Assembly (NCBI GenBank): GCA_903875225.1
Contig: CAIQVJ010000111.1
Coordinates: 1 to 41,404 of the forward strand
Direction of reading: 5' to 3'
Length of the DNA stretch: 41,404 nucleotides
Source of the DNA: an uncultured Pseudomonadota bacterium
GTDB taxonomy: Bacteria > Myxococcota_A > UBA796 > SXON01
How positions within the stretch are numbered: position 1 is the first letter of the stretch; each line of letters opens with the position of its first letter. Below, in pieces: positions 23,442-30,898 of this stretch. The translations under genes were made by a program, and so were the position numbers. Below the pieces are notes generated by a model. That model searched no databases. It saw nothing but the letters and a program-made list of their open reading frames with translations, and had not been told where the DNA came from.

Positions 23442-24067
23442 GGGGCGAATGGCACCACGCGCGCACCGAGGCCCTCGAGGGCGCCCTCGTACCAGGCGGC
23501 GACGGCATCGAGGCCCGCCTCGAACCCGCGCACGCCCCACACCACCGAGAGCGTTCGGGTGCTGTCGCTGTCCGTCTTGGTGCGCTGCGCGTCCTTCACG
23601 GCGTTGGCGCACGGACCCTCGGCGTCGAAGAGGCAGAGCAGCCCACCCACGTCGATGATCTGGCCGCTCGCGTTGAACACGTACTCGCTTCCGGCGGGCG
23701 CGATCGCGATCCGGAGCGGCAGGGAGACGCGGGCGAGATCCACCACCGAGATCGGGAACCCCGAGTGCAGGGAGGCGACATTGCACGCGTCGACGGCCGC
23801 GTTGACGGATCCCAGGAATCCGCCTTCTGAAGCCTTGATCAGGTATTCGGACGCCGGCTTGGACCGTCCGGTGGGCTTGAACCCACCGTGGCGCAGCAGA
23901 TCGCGGATGGCGGTGCGCAACGACTCGCTGGATGGGACGATGCCGGGCGGCGGGCTGGAGAGCGCAAGGAACCGCTCGAACGGCCTCTCGAGCGAGCCCA
24001 CCGGCGCCGGGAACTCCGTGGTGAACGCGCGCACGAGCAGCAGGGGATGGGGATCGAGCGTGAGCAC
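23438..24067 (-). CDS. Stand-alone B3/B4 domain protein (PheT editing-like)
   Basis: The 209-residue protein matches the B3/B4 family, described as Phe-tRNA-synthetase-like DNA/RNA-binding proteins. Family traits seen: a helical lead, ASEYLIKASEGGFLGSVNAA (about 73-92), VDACNVASLHSGFPISVVDL (93-112), then a beta-rich end with a GLLCLFDAEG loop and DSDSTRTLSVVWG. In PheT this fold hydrolyses misacylated tRNA; free-standing versions are presumed to edit in trans or bind small aminoacyl substrates. The GTG at 24067 is held by an in-frame TAG three codons upstream. It is coupled to the TrmK-like gene by a 4-nt overlap, which supports a tRNA-related job. Confidence 0.87.
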   Translation of the reverse strand: MLTLDPHPLLLVRAFTTEFPAPVGSLERPFERFLALSSPPPGIVPSSESLRTAIRDLLRHGGFKPTGRSKPASEYLIKASEGGFLGSVNAAVDACNVASLHSGFPISVVDLARVSLPLRIAIAPAGSEYVFNASGQIIDVGGLLCLFDAEGPCANAVKDAQRTKTDSDSTRTLSVVWGVRGFEAGLDAVAAWYEGALEGLGARVVPFAP

Positions 24068-24125
24068 CCGGACGGGCTAACCCGCAGCCCCCCCCGCGCT
24101 GCGCGCCGGCGCAATAGGCTGCAGC

Positions 24126-25760
24126 ATGGCTGGCGAAGACATTGCCCTCTACCTGACGCTCACGCCCGAGTTCGGCGGGACCCGCTTCGGCCCCTTCGAG
24201 GGCATCGAGTGCCGCCTCGGGTCGAACAAGGACCGGTGCCACATCACGATCCCGGAGGGGCTGGGTGTGCAGAAGGAGCACTGCAAGGTGCTCCGCCAGG
24301 GCCCGGCGAACCTGATCCTGACGCCCAGCGAGCGCTCGGCAGGGCTGTACCTGTGGAAGGGAGAAGCCCGCAGCCCCGTCCAGGTCTCCACGCCCACCGC
24401 CGTGCGCCCGGGCGACAGTTTCGCGCTCGTGACCCCCGATGGGCCGCGCTTCATGATCGAGCTTGCCAAGCTCCCCGACGAGGTCATCGCGAAGCGTTCG
24501 AACAAGGGAAGGAAGAACGCCCGGGGGCTCTCCGCAGAGAAGTTCGCGAACGAGGGGCGGCGCATGGCGCTCGCCCGCCTGTTCACCATCGGCCCACTGC
24601 AGATCCTGTCCCGGGCCTACTACTTCGTCATCTCCGGGTCGATCTGGCAGCCCCGCTACATCATCACGGGCGTGATCATGGCGAGCGGGTACCTGATGGC
24701 CGGAATGGGCTCATGCGCCGCCCTGAAGTTCAAGTCCGACGCGTTCACCGCCACGAAAAAGGCGGACACGTGCACGGAGAACCTCGCGTACGCCAACAAC
24801 ATGGGCGGCAGCGTGGAGAATTTCCAGTTCGACCAGCTCGCAGCCACCATCCTCGGTGTTCCGGAGATCGGCGCGGCGCTCAAGAAGGACGACCAGCTCC
24901 TCGGAAAGGTGAAGGAGGAGGCCAAGTCGATCGCGTCGAACCCCGACCCGTACTCGTGGATGTTCGAGGACACCAACCGCGTGGAGGACTTCGCCCGATG
25001 GCGTGAGCGGGTCGAGAAGTCCGACTCGCTCGACCTCGGAACCAAGCGGCTCCTGCCCTACCTCGCCGCCTCGAAGAGCCGACTGCAGGGCGACTGGGAC
25101 CGGGTGCTCGACTCGAAGCAGGTGGAGCAGTGTGGACGAGGCCCGGTTCGGCTGACCTACCGTCAGGCCAGGAACCTCGGATTGACAGCCGTCTACCTGG
25201 ATGCCTACGTGCAGGGCGATGCCACCGTGGAGGCGAACGACGACACGACGCGGACAAAGTTGCTGGCGCGGACCGCGGAGGCTGCCGGAGAGCCCAGCCC
25301 GACGAGCGACATCGCGAGCACAGCGGAGATCCTGCGTCAGGGGGCCGCCACGTGCGTATACGGCACCGGAGACGACGACCGCGAGGACGAGAACAAGGTG
25401 ATGTCCATGTTCAACGACCAGATCGGGCGGAGCGTCGACGGCCTGCAGAACCCCGAGGACGGCCAGGGCATCGTCGCGCGGCTCGCAAAAGTCTTCTCCG
25501 CCGACATCCCGGGCAACAACTGGGCAGGCTCCCGGCCCCCCACCCTGAGCTTCTCGAAGGGCACGGTCGCCGGCGCCTTGAAGGACGCACAGGGCGGGGA
25601 CTGGGTGCTGCAGCGCACGGCCGAGATCATCGCGCGCGCCATGATGATCCCGTGCGACGGCGTGCTGAACCGCGACAAGAAAAAAGTCGAGGCCACGTTT
25701 GGCCACCTCCCCGACGCGGTGCCGTGCCTCGTGCTCAACTACCGGATGAGCCACGAGTGA
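24126..25760 (+). CDS. FHA-like membrane protein with extracytoplasmic domain
   Basis: The 544-residue protein has an N-terminal FHA-like domain (about 20-113): CRLGSNKDRCHITIP, VQKEHCKVL, then a loop and RPGDSFALVTPDG. The usual GR is GS, so phosphothreonine binding is uncertain. A basic linker (120-165) leads to one transmembrane helix (about 178-198). The remaining 345 residues, with Cys residues (in SCAAL, DTCTEN, EQCGRG, ATCVYG, IPCDG, VPCLV), should be periplasmic and are unknown to me. The arrangement (cytoplasmic FHA, one helix, outer domain) fits a signalling adaptor. It is the first gene of the long rightward run, 58 nt from the divergent B3/B4 gene. Confidence 0.75.
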   Translation: MAGEDIALYLTLTPEFGGTRFGPFEGIECRLGSNKDRCHITIPEGLGVQKEHCKVLRQGPANLILTPSERSAGLYLWKGEARSPVQVSTPTAVRPGDSFALVTPDGPRFMIELAKLPDEVIAKRSNKGRKNARGLSAEKFANEGRRMALARLFTIGPLQILSRAYYFVISGSIWQPRYIITGVIMASGYLMAGMGSCAALKFKSDAFTATKKADTCTENLAYANNMGGSVENFQFDQLAATILGVPEIGAALKKDDQLLGKVKEEAKSIASNPDPYSWMFEDTNRVEDFARWRERVEKSDSLDLGTKRLLPYLAASKSRLQGDWDRVLDSKQVEQCGRGPVRLTYRQARNLGLTAVYLDAYVQGDATVEANDDTTRTKLLARTAEAAGEPSPTSDIASTAEILRQGAATCVYGTGDDDREDENKVMSMFNDQIGRSVDGLQNPEDGQGIVARLAKVFSADIPGNNWAGSRPPTLSFSKGTVAGALKDAQGGDWVLQRTAEIIARAMMIPCDGVLNRDKKKVEATFGHLPDAVPCLVLNYRMSHE

Positions 25761-25965
25761 TGCTGGAGTCGCGGCGCTGAGCGATCCAGTCGCGGTCGCA
25801 GTGGTCGCCGCCACGCCCTACCCGGGCTCTCCGCTCGCGCTCATGGGGCCCCGTCAGCTTGAACGCCACGGTTGAGGCCTCGGTCGCAGCGCGGATCAGA
25901 CGCCCAGCGGCCCCTGCTCGCCCAGCATTTCGCTACCCGCCCTTCCATTCTGCGGCACAACCGGC

Positions 25966-25994
25966 TTGATCCGCGCTGCGAAACGGCGTACAGT
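25966..25994 (+). promoter_or_regulatory. Sigma70-like promoter of lipoprotein gene
   Basis: TTGATC (25966-25971) and TACAGT (25989-25994) are separated by exactly 17 nt. The likely start of transcription is near 26001, giving an 18-nt leader with GGAG at 26006-26009 before the ATG at 26019. The gap 25761-26018 otherwise holds no gene. This is one of the few places here where both hexamers, spacing and SD agree. Confidence 0.6.
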
Positions 25995-26018
25995 CCGCGC
26001 GCTTCGGAGTTCCTCTTT

Positions 26019-26885
26019 ATGTCGATGACTCGTTCTCTCCTGCCCGCTTTCGCGGTCACTTCGCTGGTGTTCCTCTCGCTGGTCGGTTGCTCCGGCGAAG
26101 CCCCGGTCGAAACGCCCACCGCACCCGTGGTGACCCCGGCACCGGCAGCCCCCGAGGCTCCGCCCAACATCGCCATCGCGGATCTCGAAGCCGACGCCCA
26201 GAACGTCACGCTGGTGCCCTCCCCCGCGGAGATGCAGAGCGCGATGGAGAAGGCGGGGATCGCCAACGGGCTCTCCAAGCTGGTCACCGAGCGGCAGCTG
26301 AAGATGGACGTCCAGAACAAGGACGTCGTCGCCGTCCGCACCGGCGTGGTGCTGGCCGACTGCCTGCTCACCGTGAAGGACTCCCCCAAGGACAAGCTGG
26401 TGGAGCGCCTGAACGTCGTCAAGCTGGGGCTGAACACCCTCGGCGCCGGCAAGGACCTGCCGGCGACCATCGACGACCTCACGGCGCGGATCAACAACGA
26501 CGGGATCTCGCGCGACGACCTGGTGAAGGAGCTCGACGAGATGCACGGGGCGGTCATCCCCGAGATCAAGTTCGAGGCCGGCGACCGCGCGGTGCCTCTC
26601 ATCCAGGCTGGCAGCTGGCTCGAGGGTTCGAACCTCGTCAGCGCGGCGATCATCGCCGCCAACAAGCCCGACGCCGGCTCCCAGCTCCTGCGCCAGCCGC
26701 AGGTCGTGGACTACTTCCTCAAGTACGTGCAGACAGAAGGCGCCGACAAGGCACCCGATGCCGTGCTCAAGCAGCTCGAGGGCACGCTGATGAAGCTCAA
26801 GGAGATCGCCGCCAAGCCGGCTCTCTCCGCCGACGACGTCAAGGAAGTCAAGGCCCAGACCGACTCCGTGCTCGCCCTGCTCTGA
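26019..26885 (+). CDS. Lipoprotein, helical, unknown function
   Basis: The 288-residue precursor has a signal peptide and lipobox (LVGC, Cys near residue 25), then a Pro/Ala/Thr-rich linker (30-52) and a long helical domain of about 230 residues with Lys/Asp/Leu patterning (KLVTERQLKMDVQNK, TIDDLTARINNDG). The ATG at 26019 is favoured by GGAG nine bases upstream; a second ATG at 26025 is possible. I do not recognise the family; similar helical lipoproteins are frequent in myxobacteria. A promoter is visible just upstream. It precedes the secreted protein and the ABC fusion and could work with them. Confidence 0.82.
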   Translation: MSMTRSLLPAFAVTSLVFLSLVGCSGEAPVETPTAPVVTPAPAAPEAPPNIAIADLEADAQNVTLVPSPAEMQSAMEKAGIANGLSKLVTERQLKMDVQNKDVVAVRTGVVLADCLLTVKDSPKDKLVERLNVVKLGLNTLGAGKDLPATIDDLTARINNDGISRDDLVKELDEMHGAVIPEIKFEAGDRAVPLIQAGSWLEGSNLVSAAIIAANKPDAGSQLLRQPQVVDYFLKYVQTEGADKAPDAVLKQLEGTLMKLKEIAAKPALSADDVKEVKAQTDSVLALL

Positions 26886-26966
26886 ACCCGAAGCGCTGGT
26901 GCCCCCCGGGGCGCAGCGACCGGAATCTCCTCTTCCCCTTGTTTGTTCGAACGACCCGAGGTCGCC

Positions 26967-27377
26967 ATGCACATGCTCCTTCTCTCCCTGCTCGCGATGC
27001 CCGCCCGCGCCGATGAAGATCAGGCGGAAACCTGTCTCCGCACCAAGATCTGGGACGGCTACAACACCGGGTGGGCGGTTCGTACCTCCACCAAGGCCAC
27101 ACTCAACCAGGGCGGCCACAAGGTCTACCTCGTCACTCTGTACGCCGGGAACGACTACAAGGTGCTGGCGTGCGGAGACTCGAACATCGGCAACGCCGAC
27201 ATCGTGCTCTACGACCACACGGGCAAGCAGGTCGCGATCGACTCCAGCAACGACCGCGAGCCCAGCCTGAGCTACACGCCGCAAGCCACGGACACGTACT
27301 ACATCGCGGTCCACGCCTCCAAGCTCAACGACCTCACCAAACAAGGGTCGGTCGCTACGGCGGTGACCTACAAGTAG
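26967..27377 (+). CDS. Small secreted beta-sandwich (PPC-like) protein
   Basis: The 136-residue product has a short signal peptide (MHMLLLSLLAMPARA) and a mature part of about 120 residues. The mature sequence looks like a bacterial pre-peptidase C-terminal (PPC) type beta sandwich: YLVTLYAGNDYKVLACGD, ADIVLYDHTGKQVAIDSS, YTPQATDTYYIAVHAS. Such domains usually hang on secreted enzymes, and a free one is unusual. The ATG at 26967 has GAGG six bases upstream. The next gene, the ABC fusion, starts 8 nt after the stop, so both are likely in one transcript. Confidence 0.75.
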   Translation: MHMLLLSLLAMPARADEDQAETCLRTKIWDGYNTGWAVRTSTKATLNQGGHKVYLVTLYAGNDYKVLACGDSNIGNADIVLYDHTGKQVAIDSSNDREPSLSYTPQATDTYYIAVHASKLNDLTKQGSVATAVTYK

Positions 27378-27385
27378 GGGCGTAG

Positions 27386-29950
27386 ATGGGTGCCGGAGCA
27401 CGACTGCTGGAGCGCTTCGGCGCCGAGCTCAAGAAGCAACGGTCCGCCACCCCGCCCGAGCGGGTTGCCCATGGGTGCGACTTTGTACGTCTGCTGATGC
27501 AGACCTCCCTGGTGGCGCCCGACCGGCTTGAGGCGCGGTTCGGCCCCGCTCTCCGGGTGACGCGCGAGCGGACCGGGCTCGACGCGGGCGAAGCCGCGAT
27601 GCTGATCCGCTTCGCTGCGGCGCCAGAGTTCCGAGGCATTGAGAACCTCGCCGAGCTGGCCGCTTTCGTCGAGCGATTCGGCGAGGCTGCGGGCCGGGCG
27701 CTGGGGGCAGACGAGGACAGTGACCTCTCACTCGCGGGGTTCGTCGGGAAGTACGGCTCCTGGGAAGCCCTGCTGCTGCTCGACAGCATGTTCGCGACGG
27801 TCGCCGGGGACGGCGACATCGATCCGGCCGAGCTGCGCAGGCTGGAGAACGCGGCCCACGAGCTCGGGATCGACGGGGTGCTCTTCGCGGCCCTGCACCA
27901 GAAGCACGAGCCACGCTACCAGACCGTCTCCCCGGATGGCTCGGCGACAGGACTCGTCTTCGCGTTGTCGAGCGACCGCGTTTCCATCGGGCGCTCCCCG
28001 GGCATGGACATCGTCCTGCCCGATCCGCAGGTGGGGGACCACCACGTGGACCTCGTGCGCAGCCGCGACGGCTGGCGCCTGAAGGACGCCGAATCTGGCC
28101 GACCGACCGTGCTCAACAACCGGCCCGTCTCTGCTGCTCCGTTCTCGAACACCGACGAGCTGCGGGTGGGGCCCTTCCGCGCGAAGCTCGGGCCCGACGA
28201 CACGTTGATCATCCACAACGATCGCGTCTTCACCGCGCTGTCCGCCCGGCACCTCACCCGGAAGATCGCCGCTGGACCCAACACCGTCTCGTTGCTCGAC
28301 GACGTGAGCTTCACCGTGTTCTCCGGGGAGGTGATCGCGATGGTCGGCCCCTCGGGCGCAGGGAAGACCACGCTGCTCAACGCGATCGCCGGCGTGACGC
28401 CCGCGGACTCCGGAGAGGTGCTGTTCGACGGGCAGGACTTCCACGCGATGCTGGCCATCGACCGCTCACAGGTCGGGACGGTGCCGCAGGACGACATCGT
28501 GCACCCGGAGCTCACGGTCGAGGAGTCGCTGCAGTTCAGCGGACGCCTGCGTTTTCCTCCCGACACGCCTGAGGCCGAGCTGCAGGGTGCGGTGTCCCGC
28601 GTGCTCGAAGAGCTCGGGATCGACCACATTCGCAACTCCCGCATCGGCGACGCCACGCGACGGGGGATCTCCGGCGGGCAACGCAAGCGGGTCAACCTCG
28701 GGCAGGAGTTGCTCTCCCGCTCCACCCGCGTCCTGTTCCTGGATGAGCCGACCAGTGGCCTCGACCCCCGCGCCGCACAGGACATCGTGCGGCTCGTGCG
28801 TCAGCTCGCAGATCGTGGCCGCATCGTGTTTCTCGTCACCCACGACCTGTCGCCGCAGGTGATGGCGCAGGTGGATCACCTGCTGGTGCTCGCTCCAGGC
28901 GGGCGGGTCGCCTACTTCGGTCCGCCCAGCCAGGCATGCACGTACTTCCACGTCGCCACCCCCGACGCCGTGTTCAACCGGTTCCAGGACAAGTCGCCCT
29001 CGGGCTGGGGCGAATCCTACCGTCAGAGTGCGGACTTCCGTACGTTCGTGACCATGCGGGAGGACCTGCTGAAGCTCCCGGGGCGCAGCTCGCACACCCT
29101 GGACGTCAGCCCCCGCCGCGTCTCCGCGATCCAGCAGCTCACCACGCAGATCCGCCGGTATGCCAAGGTGAAGCTCCGGGACCGGACCGGCCTCTGGGTG
29201 CTCGCCGCGCAGCCGCCATTCCTGGCGCTCGTGATGTTCGTGGTCTTTCCCAAGCCCACCAAGTCGATGGTCTTCATGCTCACGCTGTCCTGCTTGTGGT
29301 TCGGCATGAGCGCGGCGGTGCGTGAACTCATCTCCGACCGCGTGATCTGGGCACGCGAGCGTCGCGTCGGCCTGGGCGTGCTGCCCTACGTCGGCTCCAA
29401 GGTCGCCGTGCTCGGCGTGCTCGCGGTGGCGCAGTGCACGTTCCTGGCGAGCCTCACCTGGATCGTGTTCGGGATGTACGACCCGACCACGTTCGGGTTC
29501 GACCCGTTCTCGTTCATGGGGATGGCCGCGCTCACGGGGCTCTGCGGGATGGCCCTCGGGCTGCTGGTCTCATCGACGTTCTCCTCCAGCGAGGCCGCCG
29601 TTGGTACGCTGCCCCTGCTGCTGATCCCCCAGATCAGCTTCTCCTCGTTGCTCGTGGGCCTGCGCGACATGAACGGACTCTCCCGGGCGGTGACCTGGGT
29701 GGATCCCCTGCGCTACGCCTTCGACGGCATGATCCGGACAGGCCAGCGGCTCGCCGAGGCCTCCCACAGCCACATCGGCCAGTGGGACAACCACGATGTC
29801 CGCGGCGCGCTCTACGAGCTCGGGCTGAAGGGTGCTGACGAATCGGACATGGGGCTCGATGCACGAACACTGGCGGTCGTGCTCGTCTCCTTCACCGCCG
29901 CCTTCCTCTTCGGCGCCTTCATCCGCGTGAAGACGCGGGACACGAACTAG
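27386..29950 (+). CDS. TerB-like/FHA/ABC ATPase/ABC2 permease fusion transporter
   Basis: The 854-residue protein is an ABCG-type half transporter with extra regulatory domains. Residues about 128-172 match a TerB-like motif (LLLDSMFATVAGDGDIDPAELR). Residues about 190-270 are a canonical FHA domain (VSIGRSPGMDIVLPDPQVGDHH, then LNNRPV). The ATPase (290-510) has Walker A GPSGAGKT (321-328), Q-loop Gln368, signature ISGGQ (428-432), Walker B VLFLDE (449-454) and the H-loop in VTHDLS (His486). About six membrane helices of ABC2 type follow from residue 610. It should export a hydrophobic substrate; FHA implies control by Ser/Thr phosphorylation. The ATG at 27386 follows the previous stop by 8 nt. 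A terminator follows the gene. Confidence 0.93.
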   Translation: MGAGARLLERFGAELKKQRSATPPERVAHGCDFVRLLMQTSLVAPDRLEARFGPALRVTRERTGLDAGEAAMLIRFAAAPEFRGIENLAELAAFVERFGEAAGRALGADEDSDLSLAGFVGKYGSWEALLLLDSMFATVAGDGDIDPAELRRLENAAHELGIDGVLFAALHQKHEPRYQTVSPDGSATGLVFALSSDRVSIGRSPGMDIVLPDPQVGDHHVDLVRSRDGWRLKDAESGRPTVLNNRPVSAAPFSNTDELRVGPFRAKLGPDDTLIIHNDRVFTALSARHLTRKIAAGPNTVSLLDDVSFTVFSGEVIAMVGPSGAGKTTLLNAIAGVTPADSGEVLFDGQDFHAMLAIDRSQVGTVPQDDIVHPELTVEESLQFSGRLRFPPDTPEAELQGAVSRVLEELGIDHIRNSRIGDATRRGISGGQRKRVNLGQELLSRSTRVLFLDEPTSGLDPRAAQDIVRLVRQLADRGRIVFLVTHDLSPQVMAQVDHLLVLAPGGRVAYFGPPSQACTYFHVATPDAVFNRFQDKSPSGWGESYRQSADFRTFVTMREDLLKLPGRSSHTLDVSPRRVSAIQQLTTQIRRYAKVKLRDRTGLWVLAAQPPFLALVMFVVFPKPTKSMVFMLTLSCLWFGMSAAVRELISDRVIWARERRVGLGVLPYVGSKVAVLGVLAVAQCTFLASLTWIVFGMYDPTTFGFDPFSFMGMAALTGLCGMALGLLVSSTFSSSEAAVGTLPLLLIPQISFSSLLVGLRDMNGLSRAVTWVDPLRYAFDGMIRTGQRLAEASHSHIGQWDNHDVRGALYELGLKGADESDMGLDARTLAVVLVSFTAAFLFGAFIRVKTRDTN

Positions 29951-29957
29951 CTTCCGG

Positions 29958-29983
29958 GGCGCCCAACCCGGGGGCGCCGTTTT
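29958..29983 (+). terminator. Intrinsic terminator after ABC fusion gene
   Basis: GGCGCCC (29958-29964) pairs with GGGCGCC (29972-29978) around a 7-nt loop, followed by GTTTT at 29979-29983. The U-tract is short but placed correctly, eight bases after the stop at 29950. It also rules out the in-frame htpX start at 29982, since that would start inside the terminator tract. Confidence 0.65.
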
Positions 29984-30008
29984 GCCGCCGGTGCCTATCT
30001 ACTTGCGC

Positions 30009-30833
30009 ATGTACAACACCCTGAAGACCGTGCTCCTGCTCGGCATGATGACGTCGGTGTTCCTGCTCGTGGGCCGCATGCTCGGCGGGGACCGTGGAAT
30101 GGCCATCGCGCTGGTGTTCGCCACCGGGTCGAACCTGATCTCCTGGTGGTTCTCGGACCGCATCGTGCTCGCGATGCACCGGGCGAAAGAGGCCACACCC
30201 GAGTCCGCGCCGCGGCTCACGGGCATCGTCACGGAGTTGGCCCGGCGCGCAGACCTGCCCATGCCGCGCGTGTTCGTCATCCCGCAGCCTGCGCCCAACG
30301 CGTTCGCGACCGGACGGGGCCCACGGCACGCTGCGGTCGCTGTCACCGAAGGGCTCCTGCGAACCATGGACGACGAGCAGATCTCTGCCGTGATCGCGCA
30401 CGAGCTCGGCCATGTCGCGCGGCGCGACACCCTGACGATGGCAGTGGCCGCGTCGATGGCGGGAGCACTCTCGATGCTGGCCCAGATGGCCCGTTTCTCG
30501 ATGATCTTCGGTGACAGCCGACAGCGGCGCGAGAACGGCCTGGGCATGCTCGTGGCCATGCTCGTGGCCCCGATCGCGGCCCTGCTCATCCAGCTCGCGA
30601 TCTCCCGCTCCCGGGAGTACGCTGCAGACGCCTACTCTTCGAAGATCATGGGCTCGCCGCAGCCGCTGATCCGCGCGCTGCGCAGCCTGGAGTCCGGACT
30701 GCAGCAGATCCCCTCCCAGACGCCGAACCCCGCCGTCGCGCACATGTACATCATGAGCCCGAACGACATCTTCGGCATCTTCCGCACGCACCCCTCGACA
30801 GAGGATCGCATCGCGCGCCTCCTCGCGGGGTAG
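30009..30833 (+). CDS. htpX: HtpX-type membrane zinc protease
   Basis: HtpX is an inner-membrane M48 metalloprotease that cuts misfolded membrane proteins on the cytoplasmic side. The 274-residue length is usual. Two N-terminal helices (about 4-22 and 30-50) precede the conserved PMPRVFVIPQPAPNAFATGRGP (85-106). The zinc motif is HELGH (His131, Glu132, His135) and the third ligand Glu203 is in SREYAAD. Two more helices lie at about 142-160 and 177-197, and RTHPSTEDRIARL ends the protein. I chose the ATG at 30009, which starts the usual MYNTLKT, over an upstream frame extension. It is preceded by a terminator, so it should have its own promoter. Confidence 0.96.
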   Translation: MYNTLKTVLLLGMMTSVFLLVGRMLGGDRGMAIALVFATGSNLISWWFSDRIVLAMHRAKEATPESAPRLTGIVTELARRADLPMPRVFVIPQPAPNAFATGRGPRHAAVAVTEGLLRTMDDEQISAVIAHELGHVARRDTLTMAVAASMAGALSMLAQMARFSMIFGDSRQRRENGLGMLVAMLVAPIAALLIQLAISRSREYAADAYSSKIMGSPQPLIRALRSLESGLQQIPSQTPNPAVAHMYIMSPNDIFGIFRTHPSTEDRIARLLAG

Positions 30834-30898
30834 CTGCCGGGTTCGCCCGACCTCACGCACCACCACCCCGGCCGGATAGCGCCGGATTACCCTGCCGC

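Noticed and set aside
23442..24281. N-terminal extension of the TrmK-like frame
   Set aside because: It covers the B3/B4 gene in another frame, is very Arg/Gly-rich, and TrmK similarity starts only at 23441.
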